A stretch of 64,000 nt of DNA from DATAVB01 sp036267955 (GCA_036267955.1 DATAVB010000166.1:1-64000); one strand, 5' to 3'. Counted from the stretch's first letter, positions 36,666 to 48,217 are shown. A program made the numbers and translations. Notes: generated from the letters alone by a model not told the origin.

Positions 36666-38711
36666 TTAGCGGGTCAGGCCGAGTTGGGCGCCGAGAAAGG
36701 CCAGCACGTCGACGTTCAGCCCGACCGTGCGGGAAACCGACCGTGCGCCGTGCCCGACGTCCCGCTCGGCCCGGAACAGAATCGGTCCGGACCCGGTCGT
36801 CGCGTACTGCAGGGCCGCCGCCAATTTGCGGGCGTGCACCGGATCCACGCGGGTGTCCGAGCCGAAAACCGTGAACAGCACCGCGGGATAGTCCGTGCCG
36901 GGACGCACCCGGTGGTACGGCGAATAGCCGAGCAGCCACGCCAACTCGGCCGGCACGTCGGCGCTGCCGTACTCGTCGTTCCAGGTCCGACCGAGGCCGA
37001 ACTGTTCGTACCGGACCATGTCCAGCAGTGGCGCGCTGCAGACCACCGCGCGGTACAGCTCCGGGCGCTGGGTGAGCGCCGCGCCGACCAGCAGCCCGCC
37101 GTTGGAGCCGCCGTAGATGCCGAGTTGGTCCCGGGTCGTCCAGCCGGTCTCGACCAGATGCTCGGCCGCCGCGGCGAAATCGTCGAAGACGTTCTGCTTG
37201 TGCTCCCGCATACCGGCCCGGTGCCAGGCCTCGCCCCGCTCGGATCCGCCGCGCAGGCAGGCGATCGCCCACACCCCGCCGGCCTCGACCCAGGCGATCC
37301 GGGCCGCCGCGTAACTCGGGGTCAGCGCGATGTTGAAGCCGCCGTATCCATAGAGGACAGTCGGTCGGGGAGCATTAGGAGTGTCCTCTGTGGACAGTAT
37401 GAACAGCGTGATCGATGTGCCGTCCGCGGAGGCGTACTCGGTCCGGCTCACCGACAGTCCGGCCACCTCCGGCGCGCCCGGAGCCAACTCCCAGGTGGTC
37501 AGCCGCTCCGGCGACTCCAGTGACCAGTGCAGGACCGACGGCGGCGTGACGTAGTCGGTGTAGCCGAGCCAGACCTCGGTCGTGCCCCTGCGCCCGCGCA
37601 CACCGGCGATGCTGCCGGTGTCGTGTCCGTCGACCTGGCCGAGCCGGGTCGACGATCGCCCGTCCCACCAGGACACCCGCTCGGTCGCGTCCGCGCTGTG
37701 CACGGCCACGACCACCGGTCCGTCGAGGACGGTGGTATCGGTCAGCACCGCGTCGGCCTGCTCCGGCACGACGTCCTGCCACGACTCGTACGCCGGGGCG
37801 GCCGGGTTGATCCGGACCAGCCGGCCGTTGGGCGCGTCCCGGTCGGTCAGCACGTACAAGTTGTCGTCGTGGAAGTCGGCCCCAGTCCAGCGGGCGTCGA
37901 TCCCGAGCTGCACGGGTCGGACCGCGCCGTCACCGGCGAGGTCGACGAGCCAGACGTCGTCGCGGGGCGCGGTGCCCTGCGCGGCGGTGACCAGCAGCCA
38001 ACGCCCGTTGTCGGAGGTGTCGACCCCGTAGTAGTTGGTCGGATCCAGCCCGGCGCCGTGGATTTCGGTGTCCGTCGCGGGGTCCGCGCCGACCTTGTGC
38101 CGGTAGACCCGGCGGTGGAACTGCTCCTCGCCGGCCGGCACCTGCTCCGGACTCAACCGGCGTACGTAGAACAGCTCGCCGCCGCCCGGCAGCCAGGCGA
38201 TCGGCGAATAGCGGCAGCGGTCGATCGGCTCGTCCAGGACGGCGCCGGTGGCTACGGCCACCACGTGCAGTCGCGATTCCTCGTCGCCGCCGGTGGAGAG
38301 CTGGTAGGCAAGCCGGTCGCCCTCGATGCTCGGCTCCCAACTGTCCAGCGTCGTCGTACCGGCCGGGTCCACCGCAATCGGATCGACCAGCACGCGCTCG
38401 GTGCCGTCGCCCTCGCGGACCAGCAGCACCGGATGTTCCTGGTCCGGCTGCCGGCGGGTGAAGAACGCCCGGTCACCCCGCCACCGCGGCACGCCGACCG
38501 ACCCGGCCCGGGACAGTTCGGTGATCCGGCTCCGGAGCCGCTCCCGGCCGGGCAGGGCGGCCAGATACGGCTCGGCGAGATAGTCCTGGGCGGCCTGCCA
38601 TTCGATGGTCCGGACGTCGTCGGGGTCCTCGAGCCAGCGGTACGGATCGGCGACGCGGTGACCGTGCAGGTCCTCGACCAGATCGTCCCGGTCGGCGAAG
38701 GGGTAGTCCAT
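36666..38711 (-). CDS. Prolyl oligopeptidase, S9A family
   Basis: A 681-residue serine peptidase that cleaves short peptides after proline, probably in the cytoplasm as no signal peptide is present. The N-terminus YPFADRDDLVEDLHGHRVADPYRWLEDPDD is the S9A start, a beta-propeller covers about residues 75-400, and an alpha/beta hydrolase domain follows. The nucleophile is Ser536 in YGGSNGGLL, the acid is in the SDTRVDPVHARKLAAALQ segment, and the base is His654 in VGHGA. An RGGSERGEAWHRAG loop is also conserved. ATG 38711 is the natural start. It converges on the LysR gene. Confidence 0.93.
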   Translation of the reverse strand: MDYPFADRDDLVEDLHGHRVADPYRWLEDPDDVRTIEWQAAQDYLAEPYLAALPGRERLRSRITELSRAGSVGVPRWRGDRAFFTRRQPDQEHPVLLVREGDGTERVLVDPIAVDPAGTTTLDSWEPSIEGDRLAYQLSTGGDEESRLHVVAVATGAVLDEPIDRCRYSPIAWLPGGGELFYVRRLSPEQVPAGEEQFHRRVYRHKVGADPATDTEIHGAGLDPTNYYGVDTSDNGRWLLVTAAQGTAPRDDVWLVDLAGDGAVRPVQLGIDARWTGADFHDDNLYVLTDRDAPNGRLVRINPAAPAYESWQDVVPEQADAVLTDTTVLDGPVVVAVHSADATERVSWWDGRSSTRLGQVDGHDTGSIAGVRGRRGTTEVWLGYTDYVTPPSVLHWSLESPERLTTWELAPGAPEVAGLSVSRTEYASADGTSITLFILSTEDTPNAPRPTVLYGYGGFNIALTPSYAAARIAWVEAGGVWAIACLRGGSERGEAWHRAGMREHKQNVFDDFAAAAEHLVETGWTTRDQLGIYGGSNGGLLVGAALTQRPELYRAVVCSAPLLDMVRYEQFGLGRTWNDEYGSADVPAELAWLLGYSPYHRVRPGTDYPAVLFTVFGSDTRVDPVHARKLAAALQYATTGSGPILFRAERDVGHGARSVSRTVGLNVDVLAFLGAQLGLTR

Positions 38712-38885
38712 CGGGCCAGCTTAAGCGGCGTCCGCACAACCCGGATTGGGCCGGCCCGGACGCAACGGTGAGGTGACGCGGGTGTGAAAAGCAGGCACGG
38801 ATCGGGGCGACTCGGACAGTGGAACGCGCTAAAGGGGTGCGTTTTGCCGCCGGGTCGGGTTGACTGAGCCTCGCGGAGGTGAGCC

Positions 38886-39407
38886 GTGGCCGAGACGACT
38901 CCAGTCGCGCTGCTGCTCAACGCGACGTACGAACCGCTTTGCGTCGTGTCCTCACGTCGCGCTGTGGTCCTGATGCTGACGTCCAAGGCCGTCATGGTCG
39001 AGGGCGGCGATGGCGTGCTGCACAGCGTCGCGAACGCGGTGCCGGTGCCCGCGGTGGTGCGGCTGACCAGGTTCGTCCGGGTGCCCTACCGGGCGACCGT
39101 CCCGCTGACCCGCAAGGCAGTGTTCGCCCGGGACAGCGGTCGCTGTGTCTACTGCGAGGCCCCGGCGACCAGCCTGGACCACGTAATCCCGAAGAGCCGC
39201 GGCGGACCGCATACCTGGGAGAACGTGGTCGCCTCCTGCCGGCGGTGCAACCACGTGAAGGGCGACCGGTCGATCGCCGAGATGGGGTGGCGGTTGCCCC
39301 GCCGGCCGCATGCGCCGACCGGGCTGGCCTGGCGGGTGCTCGGCGCCCGTACCCCCGATCCGCGTTGGCACCAGTATCTGGACCTGGGCGAACCCGCCAC
39401 GGCCTGA
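38886..39407 (+). CDS. HNH endonuclease family protein
   Basis: A 173-residue protein. An N-terminal region LLLNATYEPLCVVSSRRAVVLMLTSKAVMVE precedes an HNH domain at about residues 80-130: CVYCEAPATSLDHVIPKSRGGPHTWENVVASCRRCNHVKGDR, with the Asp-His pair, Asn and two Cys-x-x-Cys zinc pairs intact. This is the conserved actinobacterial type found near glbO (Rv2469c in M. tuberculosis, from memory). Its target is unknown and it has no methylase neighbour. GTG 38886 has GGAGGTGAGCC upstream. Confidence 0.9.
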   Translation: MAETTPVALLLNATYEPLCVVSSRRAVVLMLTSKAVMVEGGDGVLHSVANAVPVPAVVRLTRFVRVPYRATVPLTRKAVFARDSGRCVYCEAPATSLDHVIPKSRGGPHTWENVVASCRRCNHVKGDRSIAEMGWRLPRRPHAPTGLAWRVLGARTPDPRWHQYLDLGEPATA

Positions 39408-39542
39408 TCCCCGCCACAGCATGATCGACGGCCCTTCGCTAATCTTCTCGGTGGCTGATCGACCGCGCGTCCGGTCGGCACAGGCACACATACAGGCACG
39501 CACAGCAGCACCCGGGGATCAAGCAGTGGACGGAGCGAGACG

Positions 39543-39905
39543 GTGAACATCGCTGAGGTCGTACTGGTCTACGTCTGCATTCCCGCGGGGGTGACCGGGA
39601 TCGTCGCCACGCTGGTGTTCGGGCCGGGCATCGCCCGTCGGCCGCGGTACCGCCCGGGCGAAACCTGGTCACACGAGCCGGTCTGGTTCGGGCCGCACCC
39701 GAAGATGCTCGACTCCGAGCTGCAGGAGCTGCTGGCCGGCACCCACGACGCCGGAAGCCCGGCCGCCGCGCTGACCACCCGCTCCCAGCTCGCCATCACG
39801 GCCGGATCCGGCGAGTCGGCCGACTCACCTGAGTCGCCGACGGCAGCCGCGCCGGAGTTGGCCGATGTCGCGACGGCGAGAGGCGGTGCCCATGGAGACT
39901 GGTAG
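39543..39905 (+). CDS. ctaJ: CtaJ-like cytochrome aa3 oxidase subunit
   Basis: A 120-residue protein with one N-terminal membrane helix (residues 2-28), then RRPRYRPGETWSHEPVWFGPHPK and a disordered Ala/Ser/Pro tail. This matches, from memory, the small accessory subunit CtaJ of the mycobacterial cytochrome bcc-aa3 supercomplex, whose gene also lies between the HNH gene and a DUF5130 gene. It is probably an assembly or stability subunit of the aa3 oxidase in the plasma membrane. The next gene starts inside its last codons (14-nt overlap), so the two are made together. Identity rests on the motif and on gene order. Confidence 0.65.
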   Translation: MNIAEVVLVYVCIPAGVTGIVATLVFGPGIARRPRYRPGETWSHEPVWFGPHPKMLDSELQELLAGTHDAGSPAAALTTRSQLAITAGSGESADSPESPTAAAPELADVATARGGAHGDW

Positions 39906-40320
39906 CGAGCTGATGTCCTACGAGCCGGTCCGCGTCCGGCAGCCGAAGGTCGAGGAGCCGGCGCCGTTCACCACCCGGCAGTTGGCCCGCATCGACGAGG
40001 CACTGACGATGGCCAGCCGGGAGACCGGCATCTACTTCACCGTGTACGTCGGCTCGCTGGACGTGCCGGTCCGTGGGCACGCCGAGCGGTTGCACGCCGA
40101 GTTGGGCCCGATCGCACAGCGTTCGGTGCTGCTGGCGATCTCGCCCGGCCAGCGGGTGCTGGAGATCGTCACCGGCGTCGTGTCGTCGCTCCGGCTGCCT
40201 GACCGGTCCTGCGCGCTGGCGGCGCTGTCGATGACCGCGTCCTTCGGTGCCGGCGACCTGACCGGCGGCGTCGTCGGCGGGCTCCGGATGCTGTCGGACC
40301 AGGCTGGCCGCGAGAGTTAG
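39892..40320 (+). CDS. DUF5130/TPM-like domain protein
   Basis: A 142-residue soluble protein. Its core (FTTRQLARIDEALTMASRETGIYFTVYVGSLDVPVRGHAERLHAEL, then LLAISPGQRVLEIVTG and SMTASFGAGDLTGGVVGGLRMLSDQ) is the DUF5130 pattern, a compact alpha/beta domain related to TPM-domain proteins. The mycobacterial counterpart lies next to ctaJ. From memory, DUF5130/TPM proteins have been linked to respiratory supercomplexes, so a role with the aa3 oxidase is possible. ATG 39892 is inside the ctaJ-like gene, with GAGAGGCGG in front. Confidence 0.8.
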   Translation: METGSELMSYEPVRVRQPKVEEPAPFTTRQLARIDEALTMASRETGIYFTVYVGSLDVPVRGHAERLHAELGPIAQRSVLLAISPGQRVLEIVTGVVSSLRLPDRSCALAALSMTASFGAGDLTGGVVGGLRMLSDQAGRES

Positions 40321-40378
40321 GGAATGCTGCCGCTGTGGGCCGGTTGCCCGCAGACGTCGATCGGTCGGCTGAGCCGAC

Positions 40379-40585
40379 TCAGCCGAGTTGGCTGACCGTG
40401 CTCACTGGCGCCGCGCGGTTGGGCAGATCGCGCACGCTGTCCCAGTGGCGGTAAGCGAACACCGCGCCGATGACCAGCCCGGCGCACACCACCAGCAGCG
40501 TCGCCTTGGTGATCATTGCGGACACCTTCAGGCCGACCACCAGCGCCACCACCGCGGCCACACCCAAGATCACGAGAAGAACCAT
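40379..40585 (-). CDS. Small two-helix membrane protein
   Basis: A 68-residue protein with two hydrophobic stretches (VLLVILGVAAVVALVVGL and ATLLVVCAGLVIGAVFAY) and a short hydrophilic tail. AAGG lies upstream of ATG 40585. It is downstream of glyA's 3' end on the same strand and opposite to the DUF5130 gene. No family recognised. Coding status is supported by the membrane pattern and ribosome site. Confidence 0.65.
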   Translation of the reverse strand: MVLLVILGVAAVVALVVGLKVSAMITKATLLVVCAGLVIGAVFAYRHWDSVRDLPNRAAPVSTVSQLG

Positions 40586-40641
40586 CCGGCGACCTTAGTG
40601 GGCGCGGCACCGGACAGATCGGGCAGGCCGCACTCTCCGGC

Positions 40642-42078
40642 TCAGCTCAGGTCGACTCCGGGATAGAGCGGGAATGGCGCCAGCAGTTCGGCGCAGGCGG
40701 CCTGGGTCTTGTCAGCGACATCGTCGGGCAGCGCGTAGAGGGCCTTGGACGGCGTTCCGGTCTTTCCGGCGGCCGGCGTGGTGGCGGTGAGCACGTCGAC
40801 CATCAGCTCGGCCACCCGGTCCATCTCGGCTTCGCCGAGGCCGCGCGAGGTCAGGGCCGGGGTGCCCAGCCGGATGCCGGAGGTGTACCAGGCGCCGTTC
40901 GGGTCCCGCGGGATCGAGTTGCGGTTGGTGACGATGCCCGAGTCGACCAGCGCACTTTCCGCCTGCCGCCCGGTCAGGCCGAACGAGGTGACATCGGCGA
41001 GCACCAGGTGGTTGTCGGTGCCGCCGGTGACCAGCCGGGTGCCACGCCGGGCCAGCCCGTCGGCCAATGCCCGGGAGTTGGCCACGATCTGCTCCGCGTA
41101 CGTCGCGAAGGACGGCTGGCGGGCCTCGGCGAACGCGACCGCCTTGGCCGCCATGTTCTGCGACAGGGGGCCGCCGAGCACCATCGGGCAGCCCTTGTCG
41201 ACGAACTCGGCGAACTCCGGCTGGCAGAGCACCGCACCGCCACGTGGCCCGCGCAGCGACTTGTGCGTCGTGGTGGTGGTGATATGCGCGAACGGCACCG
41301 GGTTCTCATCGCCCCGGAACACGTTGCCGGCAACCAGGCCGGCGAAGTGCGCCATGTCGACCATCAGCACCGCGCCCACCGAGTCGGCGATGTCCCGCAT
41401 GGCGGCGAAGTCCACCCGCCTCGGATATGCCGAATAGCCGGCCATCAGGATCAGCGGCCGGAACTCCTCGGCGGTCCGGCGAATCGCGGCGTAGTCCAGC
41501 CGCCCGGACTCCGGATCGGTGCCGTAGGAGGTCTGGGCGAACATCTTCCCGGAGATGTTGGGCCGGAATCCGTGGGTGAGGTGCCCGCCGGCGTCCAGCG
41601 ACATGCCGAGCATCCGCTGCTCGCCGAAGGCCCGGCGCAGCTGCGCCCAGGCAGCGTCGTCGAGGTCGTTGACGTTCCGTACGGCGGCCTGGGCCAGCGC
41701 CGGTGACTCGACCTTCGCCGCGAGGATCGACCAGAACCCGACCAGGTTGGCGTCGATCCCGGAATGCGGCTGGACATAGGCATGCGGTGCGCCGAACAGC
41801 GCCTTGGCGTGGTCGGCGGCCGTCTGCTCGACGATGTCGACATTCTGGCAGCCGGCGTAGAACCGCTTGCCGATGGTGCCCTCGGCGTACTTGTCCGACA
41901 GCCAGTTGCCCATGGTGAGCAGTACGGCGGGTGAGGCGTAGTTCTCGCTGGCGATGAGCTTCAGCGAGGCACGCTGGTCGGTCAACTCGGAACGGATCGC
42001 GCCGGCGATGGTCGGTTCCACGCCGGCGATGACATCCAGGGCGCTGCGGAAGGCGGTGTTCTCGGCGGTCGCTGGCAC
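40642..42078 (-). CDS. glyA: Serine hydroxymethyltransferase
   Basis: A 478-residue PLP enzyme that converts serine and tetrahydrofolate to glycine and methylene-THF. Signatures: LKLIASENYASPAVLLTMGNWLSDKYAEG near the start, VQPHSGIDANLVGFW, VDMAHFAGLVAG, and the PLP-lysine loop TTTTTHKSLRGPRGG with Lys at residue 273; then TGGTDNHLVLADV and SGIRLGTPALTSRG. It is longer than the usual ~420 residues because of an insert around 115-190, as in the long actinobacterial form. It lies 76 bp downstream of pepN on the same strand. No glycine riboswitch is visible in that interval. Confidence 0.95.
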   Translation of the reverse strand: MPATAENTAFRSALDVIAGVEPTIAGAIRSELTDQRASLKLIASENYASPAVLLTMGNWLSDKYAEGTIGKRFYAGCQNVDIVEQTAADHAKALFGAPHAYVQPHSGIDANLVGFWSILAAKVESPALAQAAVRNVNDLDDAAWAQLRRAFGEQRMLGMSLDAGGHLTHGFRPNISGKMFAQTSYGTDPESGRLDYAAIRRTAEEFRPLILMAGYSAYPRRVDFAAMRDIADSVGAVLMVDMAHFAGLVAGNVFRGDENPVPFAHITTTTTHKSLRGPRGGAVLCQPEFAEFVDKGCPMVLGGPLSQNMAAKAVAFAEARQPSFATYAEQIVANSRALADGLARRGTRLVTGGTDNHLVLADVTSFGLTGRQAESALVDSGIVTNRNSIPRDPNGAWYTSGIRLGTPALTSRGLGEAEMDRVAELMVDVLTATTPAAGKTGTPSKALYALPDDVADKTQAACAELLAPFPLYPGVDLS

Positions 42079-42154
42079 GTGGACTCCTCGGTCGGCGGGT
42101 CAGGATATTCAGGCGCGCGGCAGCGTACTCGATCGGCCACCGCGCGCCATTCGG

Positions 42155-44698
<2,544 letters not shown>

Positions 44699-44905
44699 GA
44701 GCGGTCGCTCCTTCTGCGTGAAACCGTGGGTGTTGCTGGAGGTAGCAGCCGCCAAAGGGTTGGATTTCGCGACTTCCCGGCAGTCTTTCACGCCGATCTG
44801 TGGAACGCCCGCGGTGTCCACAGGTCGGGTCCGGGAATGCGCGGCGGGTACGTGATGCTGCGGCTAGTAATCGAAAGAGCCGTCCGTTCAACGACTGGAG
44901 CGCAC

Positions 44906-45511
44906 GTGAGCACACAGGTTGATTTCTGGTTCGACACCGGCTGTCCGTGGGCGTGGATCACCTCGCGCTGGATCCTTGAGGCGGAGAAGGTACGGGACCT
45001 CAACGTCGAGTTCCACGCGATGTCACTGTCGGTGCTGAACGAGGGTCGCGAGGAGCTGTCGGACAAGTACAAGACCGGTCTGAAGCGGGGTTGGGGGCCG
45101 ATGCGGGTCGTCATCGCCGCCGAGCAGAAGCACGGCCGTGATGCGCTGCGTCCGCTTTATACCGCGATCGGCACCCGGTTCCACAACGAGAAGGCCGAGC
45201 GGACCCCGGAGACCATGGGCGAGGCGCTGAAAGAGGCCGGACTGTCCGCCGAGCTGGTCGAGGCGTGGGACTCGACCGACTACGACGAGGCGCTGCGTGC
45301 CTCGCACCACGAGGGCATGGACCCGGTGGGCATGGAGGTCGGCACCCCGGTGATCCACGTCGAGGGTGTCGCGTACTTCGGTCCGGTGCTGTCCCGGATC
45401 CCGCGCGGCGAGCAGGCCGGGGAGATCTTCGATGCGGCCCGCATCCTGGCCGGCTACTCGCATTTCTGGGAGCTCAAACGGACCCGCACCGAGTCGCCCG
45501 AGTTCGACTAA
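44906..45511 (+). CDS. DsbA-family mycothiol-dependent nitroreductase (Rv2466c-like)
   Basis: A 201-residue thioredoxin-fold protein with a helical insertion. The active site is DTGCPWAWITSRWILE: the nucleophilic Cys13 is present but the second Cys of C-P-W-C is Ala, giving a monothiol enzyme. The later segment ASHHEGMDPVGMEVGTPVIHVEGVAYFGPVLSRIP supplies the cis-Pro. Mycobacterial Rv2466c uses mycothiol to reduce oxidised or nitro compounds; the monothiol variant fits a mycothiol-mixed-disulphide mechanism. GTG 44906 has TGGAG upstream. It is divergent from pepN. Confidence 0.88.
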   Translation: MSTQVDFWFDTGCPWAWITSRWILEAEKVRDLNVEFHAMSLSVLNEGREELSDKYKTGLKRGWGPMRVVIAAEQKHGRDALRPLYTAIGTRFHNEKAERTPETMGEALKEAGLSAELVEAWDSTDYDEALRASHHEGMDPVGMEVGTPVIHVEGVAYFGPVLSRIPRGEQAGEIFDAARILAGYSHFWELKRTRTESPEFD

Positions 45512-45521
45512 CTGTTCTGCC

Positions 45522-45549
45522 TGTGGACAACGTTGCGCCCTGTGGACAA
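45522..45549. promoter_or_regulatory. Two exact TGTGGACAA DnaA boxes
   Basis: TGTGGACAA occurs at 45522-45530 and 45541-45549, same orientation, 19 bp apart; the reverse complement TTGTCCACA is the favoured actinobacterial DnaA box. The spacer contains TTGCGCC, as does the spacer of the pair at 207-235. They lie between the nitroreductase gene and the EspC-like pair. Confidence 0.55.
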
Positions 45550-45626
45550 CCGCAGCGGCGGCTGGCCGGAATCGGGTTTGATCGGACCGGATGACCGGCG
45601 TGCGCCGGTCGGATGGGAGACGACCG

Positions 45627-46013
45627 ATGATCCCGAGCCGTCCGGCCGCCGGCAGTCACATCAGCGACATCAGTGACATCAGCGAGGTCAGCGGCGGGCA
45701 GGTCGTGGGTGCGCCGATTGCGGTGCAGCCCGATCCGGTGCAGGCCGCGGGCGCTCGCCTGGACCGGGTCGCGGAGTCGTTGCGCGCGATGTCCACGGCC
45801 GCCGCCGGGTCATTGACGCGGGCCGGGCCCGCTGCCGGCGACCCTGGCCTGGAGCCGGTGTGCGCCTCGGCGGCGACGGCCAGCCGGATCCGACTGGCCG
45901 GCCTGGGTGACTGGTCGACGTTGCTGGCCGGCCGACTCCGGCAGGCCGTCCAGGCGTACGGGGAGCTCGATGCCCGGGTCGGATCAACGGTCACTCGGGA
46001 GGGTGCGCCATGA
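45627..46013 (+). CDS. Helical EspC/WXG-like small protein, first of a pair
   Basis: A 128-residue protein with a short ISDISDISEV repeat near the N-terminus and a helical body: AVQPDPVQAAGARLDRVAESLRAMSTAA, then ASRIRLAGLGDWSTLLAGRLRQAVQAYGELDARVGST. The helix-Gly-Asp-Trp-helix layout resembles EspC/DUF2580 or WXG100-type substrates of type VII secretion. No ESX machinery is in the window, so secretion is speculative. ATG 45627 has GGGAGACGACC in front; ATG 45591 is in frame. It overlaps the next gene by 4 nt (ATGA), so the two products may act as a heterodimer. Confidence 0.7.
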   Translation: MIPSRPAAGSHISDISDISEVSGGQVVGAPIAVQPDPVQAAGARLDRVAESLRAMSTAAAGSLTRAGPAAGDPGLEPVCASAATASRIRLAGLGDWSTLLAGRLRQAVQAYGELDARVGSTVTREGAP

Positions 46014-46573
46014 CCGTTCCGCCGGATCTACTTCGGGCCGACCCACGACTCCCCGATCTTCGGGCCGCTGACCCGGCCGAGCTGATCCGGTCCGCGCGCC
46101 GGCTCGCCGCGGTCTCCGCCGGGCTCGACGAGACGGCGCGGGAGCTCGCCGCCGCCAGCGGGCTGTTGACCGAGAGGTCGATGGGCGGCGGGGCGTCCGG
46201 CGCCCGGGCCGAGGTGGGTGCGTTGGCGGCCAGTCTGCGCCGGCAGCGGGACGAGCTGGCCACCGTTGCCGCCGAGCTCACTGCCCACGCCCAGTCGATC
46301 GAGGTGGCCCGAGGTGGATCATGGGCTGGCGGAGAGGGTGCGACCGGCTCGCCGGGCGACCATCCAACTCCGACCTGGGCGGTGGTGGGGGCGCCGCGGC
46401 TGAGTCAGGCGGCGCTGGCCGAGCTCGACCGGTCCGCGCGCCGGACGACGACCGCGCTGGCCGCGTTGTTCCCGGACCGCATTCCGGTCGACAGCGATCC
46501 GCAGGAGGTCAGCCGCGCGATGCGCCGGCAGGTCGCCGCTCGGCTCGGCGATTACAAAGTACGACCCGGCTGA
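46010..46573 (+). CDS. Helical partner protein, second of the EspC-like pair
   Basis: A 187-residue protein of mostly long Ala-rich helices: DPAELIRSARRLAAVSAGLDETARELAAASGLL, then ALAASLRRQRDELATVAAELTAHAQSIEVA, a Gly-rich linker (SWAGGEGATGSPGD) and a C-terminal helical tail. No signal peptide or cysteine. Its first two helices could pair with the upstream product. No family recognised with certainty. Existence is supported by the ATGA overlap. Confidence 0.7.
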   Translation: MTVPPDLLRADPRLPDLRAADPAELIRSARRLAAVSAGLDETARELAAASGLLTERSMGGGASGARAEVGALAASLRRQRDELATVAAELTAHAQSIEVARGGSWAGGEGATGSPGDHPTPTWAVVGAPRLSQAALAELDRSARRTTTALAALFPDRIPVDSDPQEVSRAMRRQVAARLGDYKVRPG

Positions 46574-46578
46574 GGTTT

Positions 46579-47397
46579 TCAGGGGCGGGGGTCGAGCTGC
46601 CAGAGTGCCCGGTCGAGTGCGATCCGGGCGGCCGTTTCCGGAAATGGCAGCCCGCCGAAGCTCTCTGAGACGCCTCGTCCGGCGGCGTGCAGGATGCGGG
46701 CGTGCTCCGCGACCCGGGCCAGATCACCGGCCTGGCGTTCGATGAATTCGCGATCCACGACGTCACCGTGACCCGGTACGACCGCACCGTGCGCCAGCGG
46801 CAGCAGCGCCGACGCGGTGCCCGGCCAGTCCAACGGAAAGGAGTCCTCGAAACTGGGTGGGGCACCCTCTTCGATGAGATCGCCGGTGAAGAGCACGGCC
46901 GAATCGGCCACCTCGACGACCAGATCGCCGTCGGTGTGGCCGCGGCCGAGATAATGCGCGGTAATACGACGGCCGCCGATATCGAGTTCTGTGGTGTGCT
47001 CCAGTGCCTGGTCCGGCGGATCGATGTCGACCGCGGCGAGCTGCTCGGCAAAATCGTGATTCCCTTGCTGTACGGCCATTTCACGTACTGTTTGCCGTTG
47101 CGTCGCGCCCGATTCATTCAGTCCCTGAACGGTACGGAAATGGCCCACGATAGGAGCCGGTCTGAATATTGCGTTGCCGAAACAATGGTCAAAGTGGAAA
47201 TGGGTATTGAGGACGGTCCACGGCTCGGCGGTGACCGTCCGAATAGCCTCGATCAACTCCCGAGCCTGCTCGTGCGTGCTCAGAGTGTCGATCACCAGGC
47301 ACCGACCGGTGCCCACCACCAGGCCGACATTGACGTCGTAGCAGGAATGCCGGCGCACGTAGACCCGGTCACCGATCTCGCGCCAGGAGGGGATCAC
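46579..47397 (-). CDS. Metallo-beta-lactamase-fold hydrolase
   Basis: A 272-residue MBL-fold protein. The metal motif is THFHFDHCFGN, and further ligands are in YLGRGHTDGDLVVEV, LFTGDLIEEG and VVPGHGDVVD. The dinuclear zinc or iron site thus looks complete. The closest subgroup is the general MBL-fold hydrolases (cyclase-like or quorum-lactonase-like), and the substrate is unknown. GTG 47397 is chosen from family length. It converges on the EspC-like pair with a 5-nt gap. Confidence 0.87.
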   Translation of the reverse strand: MIPSWREIGDRVYVRRHSCYDVNVGLVVGTGRCLVIDTLSTHEQARELIEAIRTVTAEPWTVLNTHFHFDHCFGNAIFRPAPIVGHFRTVQGLNESGATQRQTVREMAVQQGNHDFAEQLAAVDIDPPDQALEHTTELDIGGRRITAHYLGRGHTDGDLVVEVADSAVLFTGDLIEEGAPPSFEDSFPLDWPGTASALLPLAHGAVVPGHGDVVDREFIERQAGDLARVAEHARILHAAGRGVSESFGGLPFPETAARIALDRALWQLDPRP

Positions 47398-47420
47398 CCG
47401 TCCACGGTACGGTTATGCCG

Positions 47421-47621
47421 TCAGGCGTCCGGTGCTGAACCCGAAACGGCCGGCGACCCGGCCGGGCGGTGCACCTCGGCCAGCAGCCGCTGCCATTCCT
47501 CGAACATTTCCTCGGCCCAGCGCAGATCGTCCGGGCCCGGCTCGGTGACGCCCGCAGTGGGGATCACAGGTTGTGCCACAGGAAGAATCTCCGGTTCAGC
47601 CGAATCGATGATGTCGTTCAC
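47421..47621 (-). CDS. Small acidic hypothetical protein
   Basis: A 66-residue acidic protein (NDIIDSAEPEILPVAQPVIP, DDLRWAEEMFEEWQRLLAEV) with one likely amphipathic helix. GTG 47621 has GGGGGAG just upstream. It lies 23 bp before the MBL gene on the same strand and is probably co-transcribed. No family recognised. Confidence 0.6.
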   Translation of the reverse strand: MNDIIDSAEPEILPVAQPVIPTAGVTEPGPDDLRWAEEMFEEWQRLLAEVHRPAGSPAVSGSAPDA

Positions 47622-47732
47622 TTACTCCCCCGTTCCCCGTGTGGCCAACGTTACGGCCTCACCGGCAACTTGTGTTGATTTCCATCCACCGCTTCCGTCC
47701 ACCGGCCGCGATTCCCTGAAAGACTGCACACC

Positions 47733-48197
47733 ATGCGCGTCTACCTCGGCTCGGACCATGCCGGTTTTGCGATCAAAGCTCATCTTCTCGAGCATCTACC
47801 AACTCTGGGATACGAGGCGGTCGACTGCGGGCCGCCGACCTACATCGATGGTGATGACTATCCACCCCATTGCCTACGTACCGCAACGCGGGTGGTCGAC
47901 GACCCCGGCAGTCTCGGTGTCGTCATCGGCGGGTCGGGTAATGGAGAGCAGATTGCGGCCAACAAGGTGACCGGTGCGCGGGCCGCTCTCGCCTGGAACG
48001 AGGAGACCGCGCAACTGGCCCGCGAGCACAACGATGCCAACGTCGTTGGTATCGGCGCTCGTATGCATACTGTCGAGGAAGCGACCCGGTTCGTCGAGAT
48101 ATTCCTCAGCACGCCCTTCAGCCAGGGCGATCGCCACATTCGCCGCATCGAGCAGTTGGCCGAATACGAGCGGTCCGGGAAGCTTCCGCCGGAATAG
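47733..48197 (+). CDS. rpiB: Ribose-5-phosphate isomerase B
   Basis: A 154-residue RpiB/LacA-family isomerase interconverting ribose-5-phosphate and ribulose-5-phosphate in the pentose phosphate pathway. Signatures: VYLGSDHAGFAIKAHL at the start, VVIGGSGNGEQIAANKVTGARAAL, the HNDANVVGIGARMH loop and a C-terminal IRRIEQLAEYE helix. The catalytic residue is the Glu of SGNGEQ in the actinobacterial subtype, where others have Cys. It closes the conserved pepN-to-rpiB block. Confidence 0.95.
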   Translation: MRVYLGSDHAGFAIKAHLLEHLPTLGYEAVDCGPPTYIDGDDYPPHCLRTATRVVDDPGSLGVVIGGSGNGEQIAANKVTGARAALAWNEETAQLAREHNDANVVGIGARMHTVEEATRFVEIFLSTPFSQGDRHIRRIEQLAEYERSGKLPPE

Positions 48198-48217
48198 GCG
48201 CGTTGAGTGGCGCCTTT

